A DNA stretch of 64,000 nucleotides from Pseudomonas putida (GTDB taxonomy: Bacteria > Pseudomonadota > Gammaproteobacteria > Pseudomonadales > Pseudomonadaceae), in contig NZ_CP016634.1 in the NCBI RefSeq assembly GCF_002741075.1, positions 5,446,501 to 5,510,500 of the forward strand, in the 5' to 3' direction. How positions within the stretch are numbered: position 1 is the first letter of the stretch; each line of letters starts with the position of its first letter. The notes beneath the pieces are model-generated. The model was not told where the DNA came from and did no database searches. It was given only the letters and a program-made list of their open reading frames with translations. Positions 7,522 through 17,904 of this stretch are shown here, piece after piece. The position numbers and the translations under genes were made by a program.

Positions 7522-9609
7522 ATGTCTGTACCCTCCCACCTCTCCCCCTTGTCCCTTGGGCTGTCGCTGCTGCTCGGAGCCAGCCTGGCCAATGCCGCTA
7601 CCACCACACTGCCAGAACTCTCGGTCACCGCCGATCGCGAGCGTGAAGACGACAACCCCAGGGTCCATGAAGTCAGCACGGCAACCCGTACCTCGACCCC
7701 GGTGCGCTACGTGCCGCAGGCCATCGACACCGTGAAGACCCGCAACGTCCTCGACTACGGCAGCTTCAGCCTGGGCAAGGCCCTGGAGGGCATTCCCAAT
7801 GTCAGCAGCGGTGCCGATACCCGGTTCGACAGCTTGCGCATCCGCGGCTTCGATGCCAGCAACGACTTCTATCTGGACGGTGTGCGCGATGACAGCCAAT
7901 ACGTGCGCGACCTGCACAACATCGAGCGGGTCGAAGTGCTCAAGGGGCCGGCGGCGGTGCTCTATGGCCGTGGCAGCCAGGGCGGTATCGTCAACCGGGT
8001 GAGCAAGGCCCCGGAGCATGGCCGCCGCTCGAGCATCGAGGCCCAGGGCGGCAGCGAAGACCTGCGAAGCCTATATGCCGACCTCAGCGCCGACCCCAGC
8101 GATACCCTCAGCCTGCGCCTGAACCTCGGCAACCAGGACAACAACAGTTTCCGCGACGGCATCGACGGCAGCCGACAGCTGTTCGCCCCCTCCATGAGCT
8201 GGCAGCTGACCCCCGAGCTGAACTGGCTGGTGCAATACGAATACAGCCGCTACAACCGCACGCCCGATCGCGGCATCCCAGGCGACCCACAGACCGGGCG
8301 ACCCGTCGATGTCAGTCGTCACACCACCTACGGTGACACCCAGCGCGACTTCATCGATGACCGTGCCCAGTCGCTGCGCTCGCGCCTGAACTACGAGCTA
8401 GGCGAGCACTGGCAACTGCGCCACACGCTCAGCCTGTTCAACCTGGAGAGCGACTTCGACAACACCTATCTCACCGGCTACTCCCCTTCTACCGGCCAGG
8501 TGAGCCGACAGCGCTGGCAGCAAGACCTGAGCACTCGCAACCTGTTCAACACCCTGGAGGCCGAAGGCCATCTGCAAACCTTCGGCCTCGAGCACACCCT
8601 GCTGGTCGGCCTGGAGCTGGGCCAGCAGCGCCGCAATTCGTTGCTGCACCAAGGGGTCGGCGTGCCTTCCGTGCCCCTGGGGGGTTCCAGTCGACAACAG
8701 CAGCACACGGGGGCGCTGAAGGTGTCCAGCAACAACCACACCCGTGTGGAAAGCGCTGGCCTGTATGTGCAGGATCAGATCCGCCTGAACGACCAATGGC
8801 AATTGCTGGCAGGCGTGCGCTTCGATCGCTTCGAGGTGCAGACCACCAGCAAAGTGAAGAACCTCACCGAAACCCAGGAAAGCACCAGCACCAGCCCGCG
8901 CGTAGGCGTGGTCTATTCCCCGTGGCGCGAACACTCGTTCTATGCGTCCTGGAGCAAGACCTTTTCGCCGGTCGGCGGTGGCCTGATCGGCATCACGCCT
9001 GGCGCACCAGGCAATGGCAATGAGGCAGGCCCGGAACTCACCCGGCAGAAGGAGATCGGCGTCAAGAGCGATTGGCTCGATGAGCGCCTGAGCACCACGC
9101 TCGCCCTCTATGAGCTGGAGCTGTACAACCGCCGTACCCGCGACCCGAACAACCCCGAGCTTGTCCAGCTCAGCGGCGAGCAGCGCTCACGCGGCATCGA
9201 GCTGACGGTCATGGGCAATGTCACCGGCAATTGGTATGTGCGCGGGGGTGTGGGCTTGCAGGATGCAACCATCGTCAAGGACAACAACGGTCAGCAAGGC
9301 AACCGCATCAATGATGTGGCCAAGCGCAACGGCAGCCTGTTCGTCACCTGGAAACCAGAACTCGGCTGGTACGCCGAAACCGGCCTGACCCTGGTAGGCG
9401 ACCGATATGCCGACAATCAGAACACCATCAAGCTGCCCGGCTATGGCCGCTGGGACGCCCTGGCGGGCTACCGCACCCACGACTGGGATGTGCGTGCGGC
9501 CTTGAGCAACCTCACCGACAAGACCTACTACAGCTCGGCCACCAGCGCCAACCAGATCCAGTTCGGTGATCCGCGCAGCCTGGTCGTGACCGGCACCTAC
9601 AGCTTCTGA
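7522..9609 (+). CDS. TonB-dependent siderophore receptor (catecholate type)
   Basis: 695 residues from ATG 7522. A signal peptide (cleavage near ASLANA) is followed by a plug domain with LRIRGFDASNDFYLDGVRDD and VEVLKGPAAVLYGRGSQGG, typical of Fiu/FhuE-like receptors. The 22-stranded barrel follows, ending VTGTYSF with the expected C-terminal Phe. A degenerate TonB box (LPELSVTAD) lies just after the signal peptide. It transports ferric siderophores with TonB-ExbBD energy. Closest remembered pattern is the Fiu-type catecholate receptors. A possible Fur box lies upstream and no sigma/anti-sigma pair is adjacent. Confidence 0.85.
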   Translation: MSVPSHLSPLSLGLSLLLGASLANAATTTLPELSVTADREREDDNPRVHEVSTATRTSTPVRYVPQAIDTVKTRNVLDYGSFSLGKALEGIPNVSSGADTRFDSLRIRGFDASNDFYLDGVRDDSQYVRDLHNIERVEVLKGPAAVLYGRGSQGGIVNRVSKAPEHGRRSSIEAQGGSEDLRSLYADLSADPSDTLSLRLNLGNQDNNSFRDGIDGSRQLFAPSMSWQLTPELNWLVQYEYSRYNRTPDRGIPGDPQTGRPVDVSRHTTYGDTQRDFIDDRAQSLRSRLNYELGEHWQLRHTLSLFNLESDFDNTYLTGYSPSTGQVSRQRWQQDLSTRNLFNTLEAEGHLQTFGLEHTLLVGLELGQQRRNSLLHQGVGVPSVPLGGSSRQQQHTGALKVSSNNHTRVESAGLYVQDQIRLNDQWQLLAGVRFDRFEVQTTSKVKNLTETQESTSTSPRVGVVYSPWREHSFYASWSKTFSPVGGGLIGITPGAPGNGNEAGPELTRQKEIGVKSDWLDERLSTTLALYELELYNRRTRDPNNPELVQLSGEQRSRGIELTVMGNVTGNWYVRGGVGLQDATIVKDNNGQQGNRINDVAKRNGSLFVTWKPELGWYAETGLTLVGDRYADNQNTIKLPGYGRWDALAGYRTHDWDVRAALSNLTDKTYYSSATSANQIQFGDPRSLVVTGTYSF

Positions 9610-9650
9610 TCCGCTCGGGCGCTCGTGCCTTGCCAGTCATGACCCAAACA

Positions 9651-9687
9651 AAAACGCCACCGCGATACTCACGGTGGCGTTTTTGTT
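9651..9687. terminator. Bidirectional terminator
   Basis: Perfect 10-bp stem AACGCCACCG / CGGTGGCGTT with A-run before and T-run after. It serves the receptor gene on one side and the small gene on the other. Confidence 0.85.
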
Positions 9688-9706
9688 TGACCCCGCCTGT
9701 GCCGGG

Positions 9707-9904
9707 TCAATGCCAGACGGCCATCAACGCTTCCAGCTCAGCCTCGCTGATCAGGCCTTGCGGGTATCGCCCATCGAGTAGACGCCGTGGATCGTCCGTC
9801 TCGAAGCGATAGCCACCATGGCTTTTCAACCACTGGGCCAGAATCTTGAGCGATTCGTGGTCCATCACCGAGGAAGGCATAGCCGACTCACTTGTTGCAT
9901 TCAT
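9707..9904 (-). CDS. Conserved hypothetical small protein
   Basis: 65 residues from ATG 9904; a GTG at 9910 has slightly better spacing from GGAG and would add two residues. The sequence is acidic (DHESLKILAQWLKSHGGYRF, then DDPRRLLDGRYPQGLISEAE) with no signal peptide, no membrane segment and no domain I recognise. Codon use is typical of the genome and it has its own terminator, which supports a real gene. Confidence 0.55.
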   Translation of the reverse strand: MNATSESAMPSSVMDHESLKILAQWLKSHGGYRFETDDPRRLLDGRYPQGLISEAELEALMAVWH

Positions 9905-10042
9905 GTCCACACGTACTCCAGGTGCCGTGAGCGGCTAACTTACGTTGGTTTTATTACAGAAAGGCAAAGCGCTATCTGACTGAAACACCTGAAAAACAAT
10001 ACAAGACGTATGCCATCGTCCCCTCCGGTGATCGGCGGCCAC

Positions 10043-10066
10043 AAAAAAGCCCGTCGAAAGACGGGC
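10043..10066 (-). terminator. Terminator of aguA
   Basis: Stem GCCCGTC / GACGGGC with GAAA loop; on the minus strand it is followed by a T-run (the AAAAAA at 10043-10048 of the plus strand). Confidence 0.85.
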
Positions 10067-10084
10067 CTTTTTGCAATCAGTGGC

Positions 10085-11191
10085 TTAGCGCTTGACCGGC
10101 GCCGGCTGCTGCTGGGTCAGGCAGTGGATATTGCCACCGCCCAGCAGCAGTTCGCGGCCCGGGATCATGACCACTTCATGGTCCGGGAAGACCTTGGCCA
10201 GGATCGCTCTGGCTTGGGCATCAGCGGGGTCATCGAAGCTTGGGGCGATGATGCCGCCATTGACGATCAGGAAGTTGACATAGGAGCCGGCCAGGCGCAC
10301 GGACGGATCGCGCTCTTGGCTGCCGGCCACATGGTCGACGCCTGCACACTCTTGTTCGGTGGCGTACAGAGGGCCCGGAATCGGCATCTTGTGCACGACG
10401 AATTCACGGCCTTTGGCATCGCGGCTGTTTTTCAGCACCTCATAGGCGGCGTGGCAGCGCGCATAGTTGGGGTCGTTGGAATCATCGGTCCAGGCCAGTA
10501 ACACTTCGCCTGGGCTGACGTAACAGCAGAAGTTGTCGACGTGGCCGTCGGTCTCGTCGTTGTACAGACCATCCGGCAGCCAGATGATGGTCTCAACGGC
10601 CAGGTGCTCACGCAGAACGTCTTCGATCTGCTCACGATTGAGGTGCGGGTTGCGGTTGCGATTGAGCAGGCACTCTTCGGTGGTGATCAGCGTCCCTTCG
10701 CCGTCCACATGGATCGAACCGCCTTCGAGCACGAAGCCTTCGGTGTGGTAACGCTGGCAGCGCTCCATCTCCAGGACCTTGGCCGCCAGTTCCTCGTCGC
10801 GGTTCCAAGGCGCGTACAGGCCACCGTCGAAGCCGCCCCAGGCATTGAAGCCCCAGTCCACACCGCGCACTTCGCCGTGGTCGTTGATGACGAAGGTCGG
10901 GCCCGTGTCACGCACCCAGGCGTCGTCGTTGCTGATTTCCACCACGCGGATGTTAGGGACGTCCAGTTGGCGACGGGCGTTCTCGTACTGGCCAGCAGAA
11001 GCGGCGACGGTAACCGGCTCGAAGCGGGCGATGGCCTTGGCCAGGGTCACATGCGCAGCTTGCGCCGGCTTGCCGCCCAGACGCCAGTTGTCCGGGCGCT
11101 CCGGCCAGACCATCCAGACCTGGGTTTGCGGTGCCCACTCGGCGGGCATGTGGAAACCGTCGGCACGCGGGGTCGAGTTGAGGGTTTTCAT
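10085..11191 (-). CDS. aguA: Agmatine deiminase
   Basis: 368 residues, the family's normal length. It hydrolyses agmatine to N-carbamoylputrescine and ammonia in the arginine decarboxylase route to putrescine. The substrate pocket motifs [33 protein letters not shown] and [13 protein letters not shown] are seen, as is the catalytic Cys in [11 protein letters not shown] (Cys357). No aguB (N-carbamoylputrescine amidase) or agmatine regulator aguR is adjacent. The neighbour upstream is the kinase/aminotransferase fusion, also a possible amine-metabolism gene. Confidence 0.95.
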   Translation of the reverse strand: MKTLNSTPRADGFHMPAEWAPQTQVWMVWPERPDNWRLGGKPAQAAHVTLAKAIARFEPVTVAASAGQYENARRQLDVPNIRVVEISNDDAWVRDTGPTFVINDHGEVRGVDWGFNAWGGFDGGLYAPWNRDEELAAKVLEMERCQRYHTEGFVLEGGSIHVDGEGTLITTEECLLNRNRNPHLNREQIEDVLREHLAVETIIWLPDGLYNDETDGHVDNFCCYVSPGEVLLAWTDDSNDPNYARCHAAYEVLKNSRDAKGREFVVHKMPIPGPLYATEQECAGVDHVAGSQERDPSVRLAGSYVNFLIVNGGIIAPSFDDPADAQARAILAKVFPDHEVVMIPGRELLLGGGNIHCLTQQQPAPVKR

Positions 11192-11331
11192 CGGTAACCT
11201 CTGCGAGGGCCCGGCGCCGACTGCGCCAGGTCATTGATCAAAGAGGGCAGCTTGCTGTGAAGCGCCTGTGTTGTTACAACATTATATACTCGATAAAAAT
11301 CGAACTTAAAAGCCGACTCACAAATTATTTG

Positions 11332-11375
11332 GTCATAAAAAAGCCACCTAAGCCGATAACAATCGACTCAGATGG
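11332..11375 (-). terminator. Terminator of the kinase/aminotransferase fusion gene
   Basis: Imperfect 11-bp stem AGCCACCTAAG / CTCAGATGGCT (two mismatches) followed on the minus strand by TTTTTTATG. Confidence 0.6.
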
Positions 11376-11389
11376 CTCACACACGCGAC

Positions 11390-14290
11390 TTAAAGCGCTT
11401 CGGACAGGATCCGGTCCACGCTGTCGACGAAGTAGTCCACGCTCGCCCGGGTGGTGCACATGGGCGGTTTGATCTTGAGGATGTTCAGGTAGTCCCCGGT
11501 CGGCTGCATGAAGATGCCCAGATCGCGCAGGCGATTGCACAAGGTCATCGTCTCTTCGGTGGCAGGCTCCAGCGTCTGGCGGTCGCGCACCAACTCGAGA
11601 CCCAGATAGAACCCAGAGCCGTGGGCTGCCCCGGCAAGCGGATGTTTATCGACCAATGCTTCCAGGCGCGCCTTGAAGTAACGGCCTACATCGCGGGTGT
11701 TCTCCCAAAGACCTTCTTCCTGCATCACATCCAGCACCGCCATGCCAATGCGGCAACTGACCGGGCTGCCACCGGCCGAGGAGAAGAAGTAACCCTCAGC
11801 CTCCAGGGCCTCGGCAATCTCACGCCGGGTGATCACCGCGCCCAGTGGCTGGCCGTTGCCCATGCCCTTGGCCATGGTGATGATGTCCGGCACCACGCCC
11901 TGCTCCTCGAAACCCCAGAAGTACTCACCGAGGCGACCGTAGCCGACCTGCACTTCGTCGGCGATGCACACCCCGCCCCGGGCCCGAACCTTGGCGTAGG
12001 CCTCGCGCAGGTAGCCCGCCGGCAGCGAGATACCACCGGCATTGCCGTACACCGGCTCGCAGATGAATCCGGCCAGCTGTCGGCCTCGGGCATCGAGATC
12101 GGCCAGTTTCGCGTCAACGTCCTGCAGATAGCCAAGGGCACTGTCCGGCCCACGGAAGCGCCCCCGGAAGGTATTCGGCGCCTCCACCGGGTGCACCCAG
12201 TCCGGCCGCGTTTCCAAGGCTTGCGGGTTGTCGGCAATGGACGTGGAGATGGCGTCGGTAGCCACCGACCAGCCGTGGTAGGCCTCCAGCACGCTGAGTA
12301 AATCGCGCCCACCGCTGTAGGCCCAGGCCAAGCGGATGGCCAGGTCGTTGGCCTCGGTGCCGCTGTTGACCAGAAACACCCGGTCGAAGCCTTCCGGCGC
12401 CAACGCCAGCAACCGCTCGGAGAACTCGGCGATCGCCGCGTAGTGGAAGCGTGAGTTGGTATTGACCAGCGACCACTGGCGCGCCGACTCGGCAGCCATG
12501 CGTGGATGCCCATGGCCCAGCACGGCCACATTGTTGAGCATGTCCAGGTAGGAGCGGCCCTGCATGTCGATCAGGTAGTTGCGCCAGCCCCGTTCGATGT
12601 GCGGTGGCTGCGCGTAGTAGTGCTTCTGCGAGCGGGCGAAACTGGCGTCACGGCGCGCCAGCAGGGCCTGGGCGTCGACCAGGGGTTCGGCATCGCAATC
12701 AAAGCCCAGTAAGGCGCGGGGGGACGGGCATACAGCCAACCAGGCATGAGCATGGGATGGCTTGGCGAAGAATGGCGGCTGATGATGCTCATCCCGGCTC
12801 AACTGGACGCTCAGGAAGCCGCAGGTCAGGCCCAGGGCTCGCCCCTTGGCCAACGCCTGGCCATCCTGCGGCGCCTCTTCCAACCCTGCCAGCCACAGGC
12901 TCCAGTCGGCTGTGCGCAGCCGACCGCGGCCCTCGCCGGTGCGCTCCCAGACGCCTGCTTGCGGTGCCTGCAACGCGGTGCCAGCCGGCACGTTCAGTTC
13001 CACGCCCAGGGCACAGGTGGACGGTTCCTCGGGGCGATCGATGTGCGTCTGCGACAGGCGGTACTGCCCGTACAAGGTACAGGCTGGCCCTGCCTGTGCG
13101 GTCAGCAATCGCTGATCGAAGCCGGGCTGTTCCCAGTTACCGGCTTCGCATTGCGGGCTGAGCACGCCCAGGTCGACGCGCGTGACCGCCTCGCCGGCCA
13201 AGGCCGGAATCAACGGCGCGCAGCCCGACAGGGCCAGCGGCGTCAGGGTATGGCCTGCGGCTTGGAGAATCGCGGCCTCCATCAGAGCGGAAGGCACGGC
13301 GCTGGCGGTGTCGAAGATTTCCCACTCATGGGCGATGTTGTCGAGGATGTATTGGTTGCCGGGCTCTACCTGCAATTGTTGTTCGCTGCTGAGCACGAGC
13401 ACGGCCGCACGCATCAACACCAGCGGCCACAAGGCACGCAGCTCGGCGTCCTGCAGCGGATTGATGGCCTGGTACGCCTGGATGGCCGGCAGGATGCGCA
13501 GGGGGTCGCCTTCGGCGTGGTGCAGCAGGGCCGCGCAGGTTACCGACAGATCGGCGATGCGCCAGGTACGCACCAGATCGCCGAAATCGATGACGCCCTG
13601 CAGTTGCCACTGGCGTTCGGCATCACGTGCCCAGACCGCATTGTCGTCGGTGATGTCCAAGTGCACGGCCTGGGTCGGCAGGTCCGCTGTCAATGGTTGC
13701 AAGCGTTCGACGGCAAGGCCGGTGAGTTGCTGTACATGGGCCCGACGGGACGGGTCCTGCAGGACCGGCAGCAAGTGCTCGATCAATGCCTGGGCGTGAC
13801 GCGGGTCCCATTGCAGGGTGCGCTCGAGCCCAGGATGGTCGAAACCGGCCAACGCCTGGTCGACACGCGCGCACAGCGCGCCCAGTTCAGCGATCAGGCG
13901 CGGCTCCATGTGCTTGAGGCGCGTCAGTGGCTGACCCTCGATATAGTCGAGCAGGCGCACCCGCAATGCCTGGCCGTCAATGTCCACGGCCAGCAGGTCC
14001 TGGCCATCGCGAGCCTGGCGCACGGCCGGCACCGGCAGCCCTTGTTCCTTGAGGTAGGCGAGCGCCGCATGTTGCGCCTCGAGCTCCACCTGGGCGTAGC
14101 TGGCGTGGCAGGCCTTGAGCACGAAGCGGCCCTGGTCGCTGTCCAGCAGCAAATTCAGGTCCTGTTGACTGCCCAAAGGCTGCAGGGGCCCCTCCAGGTC
14201 GTAATGCGCGCGCAGCAGGGCATGGGCCTGGGCTTCGCTGAGCGAAGGGTTGGGCTGGCGGGAACGCTGGATCAGGGTGCTCAAGAGCAT
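11390..14290 (-). CDS. Three-domain fusion: APH-type kinase, M23-like domain, class-III aminotransferase
   Basis: 966 residues from ATG 14290 (GAGG 9 bases upstream; the frame is open to 14425). Residues about 20-330 are a phosphotransferase of the APH/homoserine-kinase-II fold, with catalytic HLDITDDN (near 209) and the DFG-like VIDFGD. Residues about 390-540 resemble a lysostaphin/M23 fold (LGVELNVPAGTALQAPQAG) but lack the usual metal-binding His/Asp. Residues about 545-966 are a PLP fold-type I enzyme: NSGTEANDLAIRLAWAYSGG, IADEVQVGYGRLG, and Lys about 808 in AKGMGNGQPLG. Human homologues of the two ends are hydroxylysine kinase and phosphohydroxylysine / phosphoethanolamine phospho-lyase. 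The fusion could therefore phosphorylate an amino alcohol and then eliminate phosphate. Substrate unknown. Confidence 0.85.
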   Translation of the reverse strand: MLLSTLIQRSRQPNPSLSEAQAHALLRAHYDLEGPLQPLGSQQDLNLLLDSDQGRFVLKACHASYAQVELEAQHAALAYLKEQGLPVPAVRQARDGQDLLAVDIDGQALRVRLLDYIEGQPLTRLKHMEPRLIAELGALCARVDQALAGFDHPGLERTLQWDPRHAQALIEHLLPVLQDPSRRAHVQQLTGLAVERLQPLTADLPTQAVHLDITDDNAVWARDAERQWQLQGVIDFGDLVRTWRIADLSVTCAALLHHAEGDPLRILPAIQAYQAINPLQDAELRALWPLVLMRAAVLVLSSEQQLQVEPGNQYILDNIAHEWEIFDTASAVPSALMEAAILQAAGHTLTPLALSGCAPLIPALAGEAVTRVDLGVLSPQCEAGNWEQPGFDQRLLTAQAGPACTLYGQYRLSQTHIDRPEEPSTCALGVELNVPAGTALQAPQAGVWERTGEGRGRLRTADWSLWLAGLEEAPQDGQALAKGRALGLTCGFLSVQLSRDEHHQPPFFAKPSHAHAWLAVCPSPRALLGFDCDAEPLVDAQALLARRDASFARSQKHYYAQPPHIERGWRNYLIDMQGRSYLDMLNNVAVLGHGHPRMAAESARQWSLVNTNSRFHYAAIAEFSERLLALAPEGFDRVFLVNSGTEANDLAIRLAWAYSGGRDLLSVLEAYHGWSVATDAISTSIADNPQALETRPDWVHPVEAPNTFRGRFRGPDSALGYLQDVDAKLADLDARGRQLAGFICEPVYGNAGGISLPAGYLREAYAKVRARGGVCIADEVQVGYGRLGEYFWGFEEQGVVPDIITMAKGMGNGQPLGAVITRREIAEALEAEGYFFSSAGGSPVSCRIGMAVLDVMQEEGLWENTRDVGRYFKARLEALVDKHPLAGAAHGSGFYLGLELVRDRQTLEPATEETMTLCNRLRDLGIFMQPTGDYLNILKIKPPMCTTRASVDYFVDSVDRILSEAL

Positions 14291-14504
14291 GGAAAGGAAC
14301 CTCGGTTTTTTTTTGTCGCTTATATCGCCACTGCTGCTGCCGATATACAAGAGGCTGGCGATAAAAGCCTTGGCACGCAAAGGCTGTACCACACTGTCCG
14401 ACTTTACCGGACAATGCCGCCGCACAAGCCGGATCTGACCGCAGCGACCCGGCCGACACGCTAAGCTCCACTGGAGCTTCCTTCAGACCCAGAGGTCCCT
14501 TCAG

Positions 14505-15587
14505 ATGCGAATTCTCGTCACCGGTGGTGCCGGTTTCATCGGTTCCGCCCTGATCCGCCACCTGATCGACAATACCGAGCACGAGGTCCTGAACCTCGAC
14601 AAACTGACCTACGCCGGCAACCTGGAGTCGCTGCAACGCATCGCCAGCAATACCCGCTACGAACTCGTCCAGGCCGATATCTGCGATGCGGCCACAGTCA
14701 GCACCGTGCTGGAGCGTTTCCAGCCCGACGCGATCATGCACCTGGCCGCCGAATCCCACGTGGACCGCTCCATCGATGGCCCGGCGGAGTTCATCCAGAC
14801 CAACATCGTCGGCACCTACACCCTGCTCGAAGCCACCCGGGCCTGGTGGGGCCGCCTGCCATCACAGGCACGCGAGGCATTTCGCTTCCACCATATTTCC
14901 ACGGACGAGGTCTACGGCGACCTGCACGGTGCCGATGAGCTGTTCACCGAGACCACGCCCTACGCGCCAAGCTCGCCCTATTCGGCGAGCAAGGCAGCGT
15001 CCGACCACCTGGTACGCGCCTGGCAGCGCACCTATGGCCTGCCGGTGCTGGTCACCAACTGCTCGAACAACTATGGCCCGTTCCACTTCCCCGAGAAGCT
15101 CATCCCGCTGATGATCCTCAACGCCCTGGCCGGCAATCCACTGCCGGTATACGGCGACGGCCAGCAGGTGCGCGACTGGCTGTTCGTCGACGACCACGCC
15201 CGTGCCCTGCTCAAAGTGGTGACCGAAGGTCAGGTCGGTGAGACCTACAACATCGGCGGGCACAACGAGCAGAAGAATATCGACGTCGTGCGCGCCATCT
15301 GCGCGCTGCTCGAAGAGCTGGCACCTGAGCACCCCACCGGCGTGGCCCGCTACACTGACCTCATCACCTTCGTCCACGACCGCCCCGGTCATGACCTGCG
15401 CTACGCCATCGACGCCAGCAAGATCGAGCGGAAGCTGGGTTGGGTGCCCGAGGAGACGTTCGAGAGCGGCCTGCGCAAGACCGTGCAGTGGTATCTGGAC
15501 AACCTCCAGTGGTGCCGCCATGTCCAGGATGGCAGCTACCAGGGTGAACGCCTGGGACACTCCAACTTCAAGGATCTGATCGCATGA
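14505..15587 (+). CDS. rmlB: dTDP-glucose 4,6-dehydratase
   Basis: 360 residues. Converts dTDP-glucose to dTDP-4-keto-6-deoxyglucose, step 2 of dTDP-L-rhamnose synthesis. NAD-binding GGAGFIGS is at residues 7-14; also seen are [21 protein letters not shown] with the catalytic Asp-Glu pair, and [10 protein letters not shown] with the Tyr-Lys pair. First gene of a tightly packed rmlBACD operon, with each gene overlapping the next by 4 bases. It is divergent from the fusion gene, sharing about 210 bp of upstream DNA. Confidence 0.97.
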   Translation: MRILVTGGAGFIGSALIRHLIDNTEHEVLNLDKLTYAGNLESLQRIASNTRYELVQADICDAATVSTVLERFQPDAIMHLAAESHVDRSIDGPAEFIQTNIVGTYTLLEATRAWWGRLPSQAREAFRFHHISTDEVYGDLHGADELFTETTPYAPSSPYSASKAASDHLVRAWQRTYGLPVLVTNCSNNYGPFHFPEKLIPLMILNALAGNPLPVYGDGQQVRDWLFVDDHARALLKVVTEGQVGETYNIGGHNEQKNIDVVRAICALLEELAPEHPTGVARYTDLITFVHDRPGHDLRYAIDASKIERKLGWVPEETFESGLRKTVQWYLDNLQWCRHVQDGSYQGERLGHSNFKDLIA

Positions 15588-16459
15588 GCAAAGGTATTGT
15601 CCTGGCGGGGGGCTCCGGCACCCGCCTGCACCCCATCACGCTTGGCGTTTCCAAACAGCTGCTGCCTATCTATGACAAGCCGATGATCTACTACCCGGTC
15701 TCGGTACTGATGCTGGCCGGCATTCGAGACATCCTGTTGATCTCCACCCCCCGCGACCTGCCGCAGTATCGCCAGCTGTTCGGCGACGGCAGTCAGTTCG
15801 GCCTGCGGATCAGCTACGCCGAACAACCCTCCCCGGACGGACTGGCCCAGGCGTTCCTGATTGGCGAGCAATTCATCGGCAACGACCCGGTGTGCCTGAT
15901 CCTGGGCGATAACATCTTCCACGGTCAAAGCTTCACCGAACAGCTGACCCGCGCGGCCAGCCACCCCTCGGGCGCGACGGTGTTCGGCTACTGGGTCAAA
16001 GACCCGGAGCGCTTTGGCGTGGTCGACTTCGACGATAAGGGCCAGGCATTGTCGATCGAGGAAAAACCTACCGCGCCCAAGTCCAGCTATGCCGTCACGG
16101 GCTTGTATTTCTACGACAACGACGTCATCGAGATCGCCAAGAGCCTGCGTCCGTCCCCCCGGGGCGAGCTGGAAATCACCGACGTCAACAATGCCTACCT
16201 CGATCGCGGCGACCTGCGCGTGGAGCGGTTCGGGCGTGGCTTCGCCTGGCTGGACACCGGCACCCACGAGAGCCTGCTGGAAGCCTCGCAGTACGTGCAG
16301 ACCATCGAGAACCGCCAAGGCCTGAAAGTCGCCTGCCTGGAAGAAATCGCCTACCAAAAAGGCTGGATCACCCGTGACCAGTTGTTGGCCAAGGCGAACG
16401 AACTGAAGAAGACTGGTTACGGTCAGTACCTGAGCAAGATTGCCGAAGAGCCCACATGA
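15584..16459 (+). CDS. rmlA: Glucose-1-phosphate thymidylyltransferase
   Basis: 291 residues. Makes dTDP-glucose from dTTP and glucose-1-phosphate, step 1 of the pathway and the target of dTDP-rhamnose feedback. The nucleotidyltransferase signature [11 protein letters not shown] is at residues 9-19; LGDNIFHG and [20 protein letters not shown] are also seen. ATGA overlap with rmlB. Confidence 0.97.
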   Translation: MSKGIVLAGGSGTRLHPITLGVSKQLLPIYDKPMIYYPVSVLMLAGIRDILLISTPRDLPQYRQLFGDGSQFGLRISYAEQPSPDGLAQAFLIGEQFIGNDPVCLILGDNIFHGQSFTEQLTRAASHPSGATVFGYWVKDPERFGVVDFDDKGQALSIEEKPTAPKSSYAVTGLYFYDNDVIEIAKSLRPSPRGELEITDVNNAYLDRGDLRVERFGRGFAWLDTGTHESLLEASQYVQTIENRQGLKVACLEEIAYQKGWITRDQLLAKANELKKTGYGQYLSKIAEEPT

Positions 16460-17001
16460 ACATCATCCCCACCGACATCCCCGACGTGCTGATCATCGAA
16501 CCCAAGGTGTTCGGCGACAGTCGGGGGTTTTTCCTTGAAAGCTTCAACGCCCGGGATTTCGCCGCACACACCGGCCTGGACATCACCTTCGTCCAGGACA
16601 GCCACTCCTATTCGCGCAAAGGCGTGCTGCGGGGCCTGCACTACCAGGCCGAGAACACCCAGGGCAAACTCGTGCGCGTAGTGCGCGGCGAGGTGCTGGA
16701 CGTGGCCGTCGACGTGCGTCGCAGTTCCCCGACCTGCGGCCGCTGGGTGAGCGCGCGCCTGTCGGCCGAGAACTTCCGCCAGCTGTGGGTACCACCAGGG
16801 TTCGCCCACGGTTTCGTGGTGCTGAGCGAGGAAACCGAGTTCCTCTACAAGACCACCGACTACTACAACCCCGCCGCCGAGCGCTGCATCCGCTGGGACG
16901 ACCCGACCCTGACCATCGACTGGCAACTGCAGGCACCGCCGCAGCTGTCCGCCAAGGACCAGCTTGGCAAACTGTTCAGCGAGCTCGACCTGCTGCCATG
17001 A
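16456..17001 (+). CDS. rmlC: dTDP-4-dehydrorhamnose 3,5-epimerase
   Basis: 181 residues, the normal length of this cupin enzyme. It epimerises C3 and C5 of dTDP-4-keto-6-deoxyglucose, step 3. Catalytic His in VLRGLHYQ and Tyr in [10 protein letters not shown] are visible, plus the conserved [16 protein letters not shown]. Overlaps rmlA by 4 bases. Confidence 0.97.
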   Translation: MNIIPTDIPDVLIIEPKVFGDSRGFFLESFNARDFAAHTGLDITFVQDSHSYSRKGVLRGLHYQAENTQGKLVRVVRGEVLDVAVDVRRSSPTCGRWVSARLSAENFRQLWVPPGFAHGFVVLSEETEFLYKTTDYYNPAAERCIRWDDPTLTIDWQLQAPPQLSAKDQLGKLFSELDLLP

Positions 17002-17867
17002 AACCACTGAAGATTCTCGTCTGCGGGCATAACGGCCAACTGGCCCAGGCCTTGGGGCCACAACTGGCCGAGCTGGGCGAAGTACTGCTGCTCGGACGCG
17101 ATCGGCTCGACCTGGCCAACCCCGAGGGCCTGCGCGAGTCGGTGCGACAACTGGCCCCCGACCTGATCATCAACGCCGCCGCCCACACCGCAGTGGACCA
17201 AGCCGAGAGCGAGCCGGAGCTGGCCTTCGCCATCAACGCCGAAGGCCCGCGGGTATTGGCCGAGCAAGCGGCGCAACTGGGCGTGCCCTTGGTCCACTAC
17301 TCCACCGATTATGTCTTCGACGGCGACAAAGCCAGCCCCTACACCGAAGCGGACACACCCAATCCGCTGGGCGTCTATGGGCGCAGCAAGCTGGCCGGCG
17401 AACAGGCCATCAGCGCGGTGGGCGGCGAGCACTTGATCCTGCGCACCAGCTGGATCTACTCGCGGTACGGGCGCAACTTCCTGCTCACCATGCAACGCCT
17501 GCTGCAGGAGCGCCCGCAGCTGCGCGTGGTCGACGACCAGATCGGCGCGCCGACCTGGGCCGGCACCCTCGCCGCCAGCACCCGTGCCCTCATCGAGCGT
17601 TGGCAGACCGGTCAGGCCGGCGCCTGGGGCATCTATCACCTGACAGCCCAAGGCGAGACGTCCTGGTTCGGCTTTGCCCAGGCCATTGCCGAGCAACTGC
17701 GCGCCCAAGGTCTGCCCTGCGCCGAGCTGCTGCCGATTCCGTCCAGCGAATACCCGACACCTGCGCGCCGACCGCTGAACTCACGCCTGGACTGTTCGCG
17801 CCTGGCCCGTGAGTGGCAGGTCCAACAGCCGCACTGGCACCAAGCGCTGATCGACTGCCTCAAGTAG
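16998..17867 (+). CDS. rmlD: dTDP-4-dehydrorhamnose reductase
   Basis: 289 residues from ATG 16998, which overlaps the rmlC stop; upstream in-frame starts lie inside rmlC and are rejected. It performs the NAD(P)H reduction that completes dTDP-L-rhamnose, precursor of lipopolysaccharide core or O-antigen and of rhamnolipids. Seen: an N-terminal Rossmann fold with a degenerate glycine motif (CGHNGQLAQALG), YSTDYVFDG, and YGRSKLAGE with the catalytic Tyr-Lys. Confidence 0.96.
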   Translation: MKPLKILVCGHNGQLAQALGPQLAELGEVLLLGRDRLDLANPEGLRESVRQLAPDLIINAAAHTAVDQAESEPELAFAINAEGPRVLAEQAAQLGVPLVHYSTDYVFDGDKASPYTEADTPNPLGVYGRSKLAGEQAISAVGGEHLILRTSWIYSRYGRNFLLTMQRLLQERPQLRVVDDQIGAPTWAGTLAASTRALIERWQTGQAGAWGIYHLTAQGETSWFGFAQAIAEQLRAQGLPCAELLPIPSSEYPTPARRPLNSRLDCSRLAREWQVQQPHWHQALIDCLK

Positions 17868-17904
17868 CGCATAATTGCGCCAGATCCTTCTGGCGCATCC
17901 CTTG

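Noticed and set aside
12746..14464. 572-codon plus-strand frame over the aminotransferase fusion
   Set aside because: Antisense shadow of a gene with intact kinase and PLP motifs.
16785..16997. Upstream start for rmlD
   Set aside because: It lies inside rmlC; ATG 16998 overlaps the rmlC stop and begins the Rossmann fold.
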